The translations under genes and the position numbers were made by a program. Shown here in pieces: positions 33,740 to 41,306 of a DNA stretch of 54,108 nt; the stretch's first letter is position 1, and each line of letters opens with the position of its first letter. Below the pieces are notes generated by a model. The model did not search any database. It had not been told where the DNA came from and was given only the letters and a program-made list of their open reading frames with translations. This DNA is from a virus: positions 1 to 54,108 of the IMG/VR virus record IMGVR_UViG_3300008267_006666, one strand, 5' to 3'.

Positions 33740-34554
33740 TAATTAATATTTTTATTATGACTTTGATGAAAATAAGAAATTGATTTATTTTCCGAGTAAT
33801 GTTTAGGTTCCAATAAAGTTGAAAGTACCGCCCCCCATATTGGAAGATCCCCCCACCTATTACTATATATTCCGTGAGAATTATCAACACATTTTAAAAA
33901 AGAATTAATTAAATCATTTTTTAAAATATTTTTAATATCGACAATCATTAAATTAGTGTATGGGCATTTAATGTCCCCGAAAGATTTAAATGGTGTTATA
34001 TCATTTTCTTTTATGAATTTATTCCAAAGGGTTTCTAAACCCACAATAACATACCATTCATCTTGTTTTTGGAATTCAGGTGAAACAAAATAAATTTCAT
34101 TTTTCTTCATATCATCGATTAGTTTTAAATCAAAATTTTTTATAAAACAATCTTCATCAATTCTAATTATAAATTCATAATCTTTAAGATATTCTAAAAA
34201 ATCTATCGACCAAAAGTGACACATATGTTTATATCCCAATGGAAACATATTAGATTCTACGGTAGGTGGACACAAATCCATATTTATCAAATTTCTATTA
34301 TCATCAAAGGCGGTTTTAGGATTTGTTTTTTTTATATCAATAAAAATTAATTTTAAATTTGGCGTTCCATTGGAGATAAATTTCTGATGGTCTTTAGTAA
34401 TATTACCTTCGTGAAATATTATCATATCAAAATTTCTATTAGATTTTTTTAAAATCTGTTCCTCAATTTGTTTATTTCTAAAAATTAACGAACTATAATG
34501 AATTGGGTTATTATAACCTCTAGTTAAAACAACGATAGCGTCTTTATTTAACAT
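33739..34554 (-). CDS. GT15-like glycosyltransferase
   Basis: This 271-residue protein has the pattern of the KRE2/MNT1 type (GT15) of alpha-mannosyltransferases: GYKHMCHFWSIDFLEYLKDY leading to FIIRIDEDCFI (metal site at 131-135), then a NRWGDLPIWGAVLSTLL segment. GT15 is best known from fungi, and bacterial and viral relatives are less studied. The N-terminus IVVLTRGYNN has a normal start strand. It begins 4 bp after the next upstream gene (34558) ends. Confidence 0.65.
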   Translation of the reverse strand: MLNKDAIVVLTRGYNNPIHYSSLIFRNKQIEEQILKKSNRNFDMIIFHEGNITKDHQKFISNGTPNLKLIFIDIKKTNPKTAFDDNRNLINMDLCPPTVESNMFPLGYKHMCHFWSIDFLEYLKDYEFIIRIDEDCFIKNFDLKLIDDMKKNEIYFVSPEFQKQDEWYVIVGLETLWNKFIKENDITPFKSFGDIKCPYTNLMIVDIKNILKNDLINSFLKCVDNSHGIYSNRWGDLPIWGAVLSTLLEPKHYSENKSISYFHQSHNKNIN

Positions 34555-34557
34555 TTT

Positions 34558-35976
34558 TTAATTTGTTATTAGTTCTTTTATTTGATTATCAAAATCTACA
34601 ACGTGGTCTTGAGTTCCGTGAGAATTCATCTGATAATGTTTCATTAAGTTATTTAAGATTAAAGGATTTAATTGTTTTAAATAACAATAAAATGTTATTG
34701 ATCTTTCGTGGGCGTGACCTGCGGTTTTTGATTCTTTAATTTTATTGACAATTGGATTAAACCATTCCATATATGAATTAAAAAATGACGTATTCATTGT
34801 ACAATTGCTAGTCGATGACCACATCATATTTGGGTTCCTACTTAATATAATTCTTATAGTTTTTTCTAAATCTATTTTATAAATTTCTTTTATTGCCGAA
34901 AAGATTTCACTAACCCATACGGAATTATTTATAAAATGAAAATTATTACAAGGTATTGGAACGTATCCAATAATTTTAAACTCTTCATACAAATATTTAC
35001 TTATAACCTGCTCTAAACTCTTACTTAAAACAACATCATATTCAAATAAATTAACATAAGGTGTCTTTATTAGTTTATTTTTCCACAAAGCATACCAACC
35101 TGTATATGAATTTATATTTGGATATTCTTCCATATTATGTTCTAAATTTTTGGCAATGATAATTTTATTATTATCCTGAATTTTATCTGTAGGTCTACCA
35201 CCTAAAAAAACATATTTATAATTTTTAATATGGTTAAATTTTTTATTCTGCTCATACTCCAATATTATATCTTGGTCGTGACAGAATATAAAAGTGTCAC
35301 AAACCCCTTGATTTGTAATGTCGATTGGAAAATTATTTTTGTATTTACCAACAAATTGGGCTCTATTTTTTTCCCATATTTCATTTGTCATACCAATAGA
35401 TAAATGTGTTAATCTAACATCCGTTATTACACCTATTTTAACATCAGACAAATAATTTGGAATACAAAAAGATAAATCATAAAAATGAAACCCATTAAAC
35501 TCTTCATCAAATTTATGTTTAATCTTAGTTTTATCGAAAGAAATGAAAAGACCGTCAACCAAAACCACCTCTTCAATTTTATTACCTAAATCTTTTGAAT
35601 ATGTACTAGTCCATTTCTTACCTTCATTTTTATGGTTGACAATACCATACATTGTTTGAGGAACGTCCCACCATCTTCCTGTTTCAGGTAAAAATTTACT
35701 ACCAGCGACGCCAATAATCCCATATTCAGGATTTTTACTATAATGTTTTAATAATTTATCACCCCAATTCTTAGTTTCAAACTCCAAATCATCGTGAAGT
35801 AAAACAACTATATTGTGATTGGATTCTTCAATAATTTCATTGTAAACCTTTGATAATGATTTTTCACCATTATTAACTTTTTCAATAATTTGAACTTCTT
35901 TATACATACAAGTATCTTGTATATATTTTTTATATTCCGGGTTTGAGACCCTTGTACTATATCCTATTGTAATCAT
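34558..35976 (-). CDS. Two-domain glycosyltransferase (GT2 plus DUF4422-like)
   Basis: This is a 472-residue protein. Residues 1-220 form a GT-A domain (MITIGYSTRV, then HNIVVLLHDDLEFE as the acidic motif, GIIGVAGSKFLPETGRWWD, VDGLFISFDK, GFHFYDLSFC). The remaining 250 residues are a second module containing INSYTGWYALWKN, SNCTMNTSFFNSYMEWF and HAHERSITFYCYL, which resembles DUF4422-type sugar transferases. The second assignment is weak. It overlaps the dUTPase gene by 4 nt. Confidence 0.6.
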   Translation of the reverse strand: MITIGYSTRVSNPEYKKYIQDTCMYKEVQIIEKVNNGEKSLSKVYNEIIEESNHNIVVLLHDDLEFETKNWGDKLLKHYSKNPEYGIIGVAGSKFLPETGRWWDVPQTMYGIVNHKNEGKKWTSTYSKDLGNKIEEVVLVDGLFISFDKTKIKHKFDEEFNGFHFYDLSFCIPNYLSDVKIGVITDVRLTHLSIGMTNEIWEKNRAQFVGKYKNNFPIDITNQGVCDTFIFCHDQDIILEYEQNKKFNHIKNYKYVFLGGRPTDKIQDNNKIIIAKNLEHNMEEYPNINSYTGWYALWKNKLIKTPYVNLFEYDVVLSKSLEQVISKYLYEEFKIIGYVPIPCNNFHFINNSVWVSEIFSAIKEIYKIDLEKTIRIILSRNPNMMWSSTSNCTMNTSFFNSYMEWFNPIVNKIKESKTAGHAHERSITFYCYLKQLNPLILNNLMKHYQMNSHGTQDHVVDFDNQIKELITN

Positions 35977-36569
35977 ATTCCAGTCGAACCGAACCCGTTA
36001 CTACCTCGGTCTTTATCAAATTTATTAATACTTTCAGTTGGATTAACCCATTTACCATTAACTACGGGACATAAAACTGCTTGAGATATTTTCATACCTT
36101 TTTTAATTGTAAAAGGTGTTTTATTTGTGTTAAAAATAATAACCTTTACCTCACCTGTATAAGAACTATCAACGGTTCCTGGTGAATTTAAACACATTAA
36201 TCCTTGATTAATCGCTAACCCACTTTTAGACCTAACTTGAATCTCATACCCGTCTTTAATGTCAAATGATAATCCAGTAGGAATTAACGCTCTACCAAAT
36301 CCTTCAATAACAACCTCCTCAGTTGAATATAAATCAAAACCTGAATCTCCTTCATAATTGTATTTAGGACTTATAGCATCTTCATTTAACTTGTGATATG
36401 GTAATTCTATTCTTGGTGCATAATTAGACATATCTTTTTCCATTCCAAGTATATCTATACCATATTCATCTTCAATTAATTTATAATCAAAATTTTCATC
36501 AGTATCTTCACCTAAAACACTTCTTATTTTTTTTGTTTGTTCTCTAAGAGAATTTAAATCGTATTTCAT
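35973..36569 (-). CDS. dut: Trimeric dUTPase
   Basis: This 198-residue enzyme hydrolyses dUTP to dUMP and PPi, keeping uracil out of DNA. All five motifs are visible: DSGFDLYST (75-83), RSKSG (113-117), GTVDSSYTGEV with catalytic Asp134 and Tyr137 (131-141), KGMKISQAVLCPV (157-169), and DRGSNGFGSTG (187-197), the last covering the phosphate of bound substrate. An N-terminal extension of about 70 residues is unusual and of unknown use. The gene is coupled by 4-nt overlaps to the exonuclease upstream and the glycosyltransferase downstream. Confidence 0.95.
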   Translation of the reverse strand: MKYDLNSLREQTKKIRSVLGEDTDENFDYKLIEDEYGIDILGMEKDMSNYAPRIELPYHKLNEDAISPKYNYEGDSGFDLYSTEEVVIEGFGRALIPTGLSFDIKDGYEIQVRSKSGLAINQGLMCLNSPGTVDSSYTGEVKVIIFNTNKTPFTIKKGMKISQAVLCPVVNGKWVNPTESINKFDKDRGSNGFGSTGI

Positions 36570-37300
36570 TCTAATTCTTTTAATTTTTTAATAACTTTTA
36601 TTAATACATTAACATCTTCTTCACAATATTCAGATATTTCTTTTAATTTACCACCATTCCAATAAGAATCGTGAACATTATCCCCCTTAACTTCCCCTTC
36701 TTTTGATGAAGGTAGTTCAAGACAGGAACATAATAAATCTAAGGAACCTATTGAACTATATGAACCATATTGCCAAATTTCTTTTGTATCAATTGCCTTA
36801 ACTTCCCAAGGTTTTGTATCGTAATTTGGTAAAATTGATGGAGGCATAATACCATTAATAATCATTCTTTTCGCAATCATTGGAATATCGAAATTCTTTA
36901 GATTATGTCCACATAAAAAGAAATCTAATTTTGAACATCTATCTAATAAAACTTTACAAGATTTTAAAAGTTGTTTTTCATCATCACCTGAAAATGTTTG
37001 TCTTTTAATGTCTCCACTATCGGTTACAAATGCAAAACTAACACAAACTATTTTGGCGAATTCAGGAACTAAAGCCGATCTTTTAATGAAAACATTATTT
37101 TTATGGTTAAATATTTCCTGAAGATTAGAACCAACTTCAATATCATCTTCAGGAAATCTTTTTAAGAACCAATCAAAATATTTATCAAATTGTGAACATA
37201 AAGATATATCTTGTTCTAAAAAGGTGGTATAGTCTTTATAACAACCCACGGTCTCAATATCCATAAAAAGTATTTTTGTTAGAGGTACTTTTACAATCAT
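36566..37300 (-). CDS. DEDDy 3'-5' exonuclease
   Basis: This 244-residue protein is like the exonuclease domain of family B DNA polymerases (PolB-like type 2). Exo I is FMDIETVG (Asp14, Glu16). Exo II is GHNLKNFD (131-138, Asp138). Exo III is EYCEEDV with Tyr225 and Asp229. No polymerase domain follows, so this is a stand-alone enzyme, probably for DNA repair or recombination. It lies between dUTPase and a GT4-like gene, overlapping both by 4 nt. Confidence 0.85.
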   Translation of the reverse strand: MIVKVPLTKILFMDIETVGCYKDYTTFLEQDISLCSQFDKYFDWFLKRFPEDDIEVGSNLQEIFNHKNNVFIKRSALVPEFAKIVCVSFAFVTDSGDIKRQTFSGDDEKQLLKSCKVLLDRCSKLDFFLCGHNLKNFDIPMIAKRMIINGIMPPSILPNYDTKPWEVKAIDTKEIWQYGSYSSIGSLDLLCSCLELPSSKEGEVKGDNVHDSYWNGGKLKEISEYCEEDVNVLIKVIKKLKELE

Positions 37301-38514
37301 TTCACTAAATCTTTATAAATTTCACATCTTGTTTTTGTTACATTTTTAAGGTGATACGTGTCTTTAACCGTCTCATATAGGCGATTACCCATATCTTCAA
37401 TCATATTTGGATTGGTAACCAATTTTTTAATGTATTTAGCCCAATCACTATGATTTTTTTGCTCATCAACTAATAACGCGTTACCATCAACAAAATTACC
37501 ATCTTTTAAACAATGTTTTAAATCTATAGTATATGGACCTATGTTAGAAGCGATTAATGCTTTTTTATAGAAACCTGCCTCAATAACTTTTAATTGAGAT
37601 TTAACTCTATTAAAGATATGATTTTTAATTGGTGCTAATGAAATATCGAATTTAGAATAATTCTTAGCGTAAGTAGTTACAGGTAAAGTCCAAACTCTTC
37701 TATATGGTAAAGTATAATCGGATGAATATTCATCTTGTTTAAATTCCATTAAGAATTTTTTATAATTCTCATCAATAGTTTTATAATTATTTGTAAAAAT
37801 TTCTTCATATCTTGCCCAAACCGTTTCGTGAGGTAAAATATCTCTTCTTGTTTGTTTACCCGTTTCTTTATTTATTTCTGTAACAGTACCTCTTGTGTCG
37901 AATCCACATAAAACGTATTGAATATTTTTATTGAATTCTTCTCCGTTTTTTGAAATAAATCCGTCAAGTAATTTTAAATCGTGAAGATGCGAAGAACCTC
38001 CTAACCATCCTATTCTAATTTTATCACACTTTAAGGTTGGTTCTTTAAATTGTGCTTCGTCAGGGTTAATTGCGTTAGGTAATATATAAACATTTTTATT
38101 ATATTTGCGTATTTCATTTGCGAACAATGTTGTAGTTGTTGTAACACAACTTGCAACTTTTAAATTGGCAACAATTTTTTCGTGAATTTTATTTTGAACG
38201 ATTATACTATGTATTGGGTGTTCTATTGTGGGTAACCAATAATCATCTAAATCGACAATAACTATAATACCCATAGACTTTAATTTAGTAATTAACGCCG
38301 GTACTTTATCATAATCTTGTCCAATACTTCTATGAGCGTGAACTATCTGATATTTTTTCCAATAGTTATCGTTTTCTATTTGGGGATTGTAATCAATATC
38401 CACGTGAAATTCATCTGGATACATATTTTGCAACATTACGTGCGGGTCAACTGAGCGAAACTTACCAACGCCGGTAAAATCTGATGCGAGTACTAAAACA
38501 TTAATTTTTGACAT
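37297..38514 (-). CDS. GT4-like glycosyltransferase (GT-B)
   Basis: This 405-residue protein has GT-B architecture. The N-terminal domain has NVLVLASDFTGVGKFRSVDP and a nearby QIVHAHRSIGQ strand. The C-terminal domain has RIGWLGGSSHLHDLKLL and the donor-binding segment RVKSQLKVIEAGFYKKALIASN (about 317-338), then a C-terminal helix. It is the first glycosyltransferase of the island in its reading direction and its start overlaps the end of the endonuclease remnant by 14 nt. Confidence 0.75.
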   Translation of the reverse strand: MSKINVLVLASDFTGVGKFRSVDPHVMLQNMYPDEFHVDIDYNPQIENDNYWKKYQIVHAHRSIGQDYDKVPALITKLKSMGIIVIVDLDDYWLPTIEHPIHSIIVQNKIHEKIVANLKVASCVTTTTTLFANEIRKYNKNVYILPNAINPDEAQFKEPTLKCDKIRIGWLGGSSHLHDLKLLDGFISKNGEEFNKNIQYVLCGFDTRGTVTEINKETGKQTRRDILPHETVWARYEEIFTNNYKTIDENYKKFLMEFKQDEYSSDYTLPYRRVWTLPVTTYAKNYSKFDISLAPIKNHIFNRVKSQLKVIEAGFYKKALIASNIGPYTIDLKHCLKDGNFVDGNALLVDEQKNHSDWAKYIKKLVTNPNMIEDMGNRLYETVKDTYHLKNVTKTRCEIYKDLVK

Positions 38515-38737
38515 ATTTTTGTATTATTTCTATAATTGATTTGTGTTCGGAAAATTCTGATTCCCATATCACTTCCAAATTATAACCATAATTCTTTAAA
38601 TTATCAATTCTTATTTTATCGTCTTCCCAAATTTCCATAGCTTTCTTTTTTTTATGAGGGTGAAAGTAGTCAGGACTAAATTTATTTGGGTTACAATGCC
38701 AATAATCCCCATTATATTCAATTAAAAATCCCCACAA
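38501..38737 (-). pseudogene. Remnant of VSR-like homing endonuclease
   Basis: The 78-residue frame has only a TTG as possible start, so it is probably a fragment. It holds a VSR/PD-(D/E)XK segment: GFLIEYNGDYWHCNP near the start and GYNLEVIWESEFSEHKSI at the end, with the IEYNGxY..H motif also seen in the complete gene at 4826. The N-terminal domains are missing, and the first codons overlap a terminator hairpin. It shares 14 nt with the start of the glycosyltransferase gene. It is likely a decayed homing endonuclease. Confidence 0.65.
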
Positions 38738-38751
38738 TTTATGTGAGGATT
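38724..38751 (-). terminator. Intrinsic terminator (minus strand)
   Basis: On the minus strand AATCCTCAC pairs with GTGGGGATT (one U-G pair) around a 7-nt loop and runs into TTTTTAATT. The pairing is worse on the plus strand, which fits minus-strand use. It ends the 41214-38776 gene set. Confidence 0.7.
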
Positions 38752-38775
38752 ATTAAGTAATAAATTTTTATTAAA

Positions 38776-39357
38776 TTATTGAATTTTTTTAATTTTAGTA
38801 ACCTTACCTTCAAAAATATGTTTTCCAACTCTAAATGAAAACACTTCATTAGATTTTGATGTCGATTCCACTAATAAACCATTTTCAGATAAAACCTCTT
38901 CAATAGTCTCCCTAACAATTGACTTGATAGTTTCTGTGTCTATCCCTAAATTAGGTTTTTGTGTTGGTTGTGATTTATTAGTTTGTTGACCTGCGGCATT
39001 TGTGGTCATAAGTCTGGCAGCTTTTTCAACTAAATCATTAGATAGAGTTGGTCCGGCAGACATAGAAGGTTGATTAATTGGGTGCTCAATCATTAATTTT
39101 TTTATCTCATCGGGTAATTTTGATGACATAACTCTATCCTCAGTAATAGGTTGTGGGTTAAAATTTTTCTTTGTTTCGGGCATAAATTCGTTAGGTATAG
39201 AGTATTTTGGTTGTGGTGTTTGAAACTCTTGGACATCTGGGGATGAAAAATTTTCATTTATGGGTGGCTGATTTCCCGCTCTTGGCATTTCTTTATGTTT
39301 ATCCATTATTTGTTTGGAAATCATTAATTTTTTAATTAAGTCACTTTCGTTTGTCAT
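38776..39357 (-). CDS. Conserved phage protein with C-terminal beta segment
   Basis: This is a 193-residue protein. A Pro/Gln/Asn-rich disordered stretch (about 25-75) is followed by a short helix block (DEIKKLMIEHPI), a helical region (TIKSIVRETIEEVLSE) and a C-terminal beta hairpin (FSFRVGKHIFEGKVTKIKK). I recall similar proteins in T4-like phages of cyanobacteria and other hosts, but no function is known to me. It is the last gene before the terminator at 38724. Confidence 0.6.
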   Translation of the reverse strand: MTNESDLIKKLMISKQIMDKHKEMPRAGNQPPINENFSSPDVQEFQTPQPKYSIPNEFMPETKKNFNPQPITEDRVMSSKLPDEIKKLMIEHPINQPSMSAGPTLSNDLVEKAARLMTTNAAGQQTNKSQPTQKPNLGIDTETIKSIVRETIEEVLSENGLLVESTSKSNEVFSFRVGKHIFEGKVTKIKKIQ

Positions 39358-39359
39358 TA

Positions 39360-39758
39360 TTAAGTAGTTCTTATATCGTCAAAAGACGTGTTTATTATTA
39401 CTTTTGTCATACCTTTATCACCAGTTTTATTATAACCCGGCCTAATTTCATTAAACTCTTCTCCTGAAGGTTTGAAAGATAAAATTTTATCAACTCTAAA
39501 TAACCTCCATCCCGGTAAAGGTTGTTCACCTTTATATGCGGTATGTGAAGACCCTTCAGAATCCCACGCTCTTAAAACGGGATTATCTGCTTTACTATAA
39601 CCAAAACAAACAGGTTCAATTTCTCTTAAACCTCTTCCTCCTGGTTCATCACCATCATAGTAAATTATCACTTTTTTTCTTTTTTTAATAGCGTCAACAA
39701 TAGAATCGATTGATGCTACTTCTAAAATAAGTGATTTAGCTATGTTGTAAAGTTTCAT
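39360..39758 (-). CDS. WYL-like domain protein with capsid-targeting-like N-terminus
   Basis: This 132-residue protein starts MKLYNIAKSLILE then Val, an amphipathic segment ending in L-I-L-E that matches the prohead tag pattern. The remainder (about 20-132) looks like a WYL domain: KKRKKVIIYYDGDEPGGRG, LREIEPVCFGYSKADNPVLR, then GWRLFRVDKI. WYL domains sense ligands such as nucleic acids and regulate transcription or defence. There is no HTH, so it may act alone as a delivered factor. It shares one base with the next upstream gene. Confidence 0.65.
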   Translation of the reverse strand: MKLYNIAKSLILEVASIDSIVDAIKKRKKVIIYYDGDEPGGRGLREIEPVCFGYSKADNPVLRAWDSEGSSHTAYKGEQPLPGWRLFRVDKILSFKPSGEEFNEIRPGYNKTGDKGMTKVIINTSFDDIRTT

Positions 39759-40048
39759 TATGATGTTGGTTTTGTGTAAGGTTTTGATGGTCCGTATTCA
39801 TTAATCGCTAATTCTTTTTTTCTTTCCACGATATCCTGTATAGCACCGGCCTTGTCATTGAAAATATCTAAGAATTGTCCTGTCCCCTTACCATTTTCGT
39901 CCCCATCAGCCAAAGCGTCTTTATTAACTGCTGAATATTCATTTTTAGTGTTAAAATCATTTTTTGGTAAAAGTCTAGCTCTTTCCATTTCAGCAACTTC
40001 AGTAAGTTTGTTTTTTGGTTGTTCAAAATTTAATGGTTCTTGTATCAT
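39758..40048 (-). CDS. Conserved small phage protein, function unknown
   Basis: This 96-residue polar protein has no strong hydrophobic core. Conserved-looking parts are EVAEMERARLLPKNDF, LADGDENGKGTGQFLD and INEYGPSKPYT. I recall relatives in other large phages without known function. It has no membrane segment or catalytic motif. It lies 4 bp after the gene at 40053 and shares one base with the WYL-like gene. Confidence 0.65.
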   Translation of the reverse strand: MIQEPLNFEQPKNKLTEVAEMERARLLPKNDFNTKNEYSAVNKDALADGDENGKGTGQFLDIFNDKAGAIQDIVERKKELAINEYGPSKPYTKPTS

Positions 40049-40052
40049 AACT

Positions 40053-40511
40053 TTAAATTATTTTATTGATTATGTCTTTTATTCTTCTAAGACTCTCTGT
40101 CACCTGTAAATCGTATTGGCCTAAATTAGTTTTATGCGATTTTGATGGTCTATTTAGATTCCTAACATCAATATTAGTATGTGGGTTTTCAGGGTCGTGA
40201 GGTCTTAATTCATCATTTGATTTTGTATCTCTTCTCATCCCATCTAAAGTTTTATCAACCCAATTTTTAACGTAATGCCCACCATTTAATATATAAGTTA
40301 AGTCATTTTCATTACCATTAAAATTGTCGAAGAAATTTTTCATTCTTTTTAATTGTTGATAAGTAACTTCCCTACTATCTCTTAGTTCTTTATTTCTTTT
40401 AAAACCTTCAGTTTTATCATCCGCACCTTTTGCGGCCTCAAAACATTGACCTAAATAGGTAACAACATCTTCAGGTAGTTCAATTTTATTTCCGTATAAT
40501 TTATTATTCAC
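40053..40511 (-). CDS. Conserved phage protein, function unknown
   Basis: This is a 152-residue helical protein. Conserved-looking segments are VTYLGQCFEAAKG, TEGFKRNKELRDSREVTYQQ, LKRMKNFFDNF and ILNGGHYVKNWVDKTL. Its C-terminus LQVTESLRRIKDIINKII resembles the N-terminal tag pattern found elsewhere in this window, but is at the wrong end. The function is unknown. It overlaps the start of the neighbour at 40504 by 8 nt. Confidence 0.65.
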   Translation of the reverse strand: MNNKLYGNKIELPEDVVTYLGQCFEAAKGADDKTEGFKRNKELRDSREVTYQQLKRMKNFFDNFNGNENDLTYILNGGHYVKNWVDKTLDGMRRDTKSNDELRPHDPENPHTNIDVRNLNRPSKSHKTNLGQYDLQVTESLRRIKDIINKII

Positions 40512-41214
40512 CTGTTTTTAAAACTTTAATCAACTGGTTAATACTAATACCTTCTTTATCTGCCAATTTTTTAATATTTTGAAGATTTTTGGTTAAAATT
40601 TTACTAACAGATGTTTCTTTTTTAATAACATCATTATCTTTTTTAGATTTTTTTGCCAAGATATCTTCAACCATTTTAATCATTCTTTTTTTCTGTTCTT
40701 CTTCTATACTATCTTTTTCAACAAGTCTTTGTTTTAATACTTTTTTACCTGTTTTAGTCTTTTTAACCTTTTTACCTCTTAATTTTCCAAAGGCCTGAGC
40801 TCTTTCATCTCTTTCAATTGGGTCTTCAATACCCATTTTTTTAAGAGTTTTAACGGTACCATTATAATCTAGGTCTTTAGTTTCTTCATAACCAAAGGCA
40901 TCTGAAAAATCCATCTCGGAAACAACATTATCATCTTTTTCTTCACTTTCACCGTAATAAACACGATAACCTCTTGTTACTGGATCATTAGAAATTCTTG
41001 ATGCAACAACGGTCTGATCCATCGTTTTTCTTGGATGAAGTGTCATATTATATAGTGGTATTTTACTACCCAATAAACCTCCATCATCATCAACCAATTC
41101 ATCTAATTCTCCTTTAAACTTATCCAATTCAATTTTAACATCTTTTTCAGATATTGAATCCTCAGAATCAGGTTTGATTTTTTTTCTATTTAAATTCTTT
41201 TTTTCTGTTTTCAT
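40504..41214 (-). CDS. Charged phage protein, function unknown
   Basis: This 236-residue, very charged protein has an N-terminal Lys-rich start, an acidic centre and a Lys-rich region (KLRGKKVKKTKTGKK, about 143-157). It ends in a helical segment that includes LADKEGISINQLIKVLK, reminiscent of a small HTH. The middle has a conserved-looking SRISNDPVTRGYRVYYGE. No enzymatic motif is visible. It is the first gene of the five-gene set ending at 38776, with a promoter box 28 nt before its start. Confidence 0.6.
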   Translation of the reverse strand: MKTEKKNLNRKKIKPDSEDSISEKDVKIELDKFKGELDELVDDDGGLLGSKIPLYNMTLHPRKTMDQTVVASRISNDPVTRGYRVYYGESEEKDDNVVSEMDFSDAFGYEETKDLDYNGTVKTLKKMGIEDPIERDERAQAFGKLRGKKVKKTKTGKKVLKQRLVEKDSIEEEQKKRMIKMVEDILAKKSKKDNDVIKKETSVSKILTKNLQNIKKLADKEGISINQLIKVLKTGE

Positions 41215-41242
41215 ATTTGATTTTAAATAAAAGAGTAATGAT

Positions 41243-41251
41243 TATAAATAT
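41243..41251 (-). promoter_or_regulatory. Putative late promoter box ATATTTATA (minus strand)
   Basis: It lies 28 nt before the ATG at 41214, in the divergent gap shared with the fibre gene at 41307. Confidence 0.5.
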
Positions 41252-41287
41252 TCACAACTTTTTTATTAATAAATACTTCACTTTAAT

Positions 41288-41296
41288 GTATTTATC
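41288..41296 (+). promoter_or_regulatory. Putative late promoter box (variant GTATTTATC)
   Basis: The variant keeps the TATTTAT core. It lies 10 nt before the ATG at 41307 and is divergent from the minus-strand box at 41243. Confidence 0.35.
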
Positions 41297-41306
41297 ATAA
41301 AAAAAG

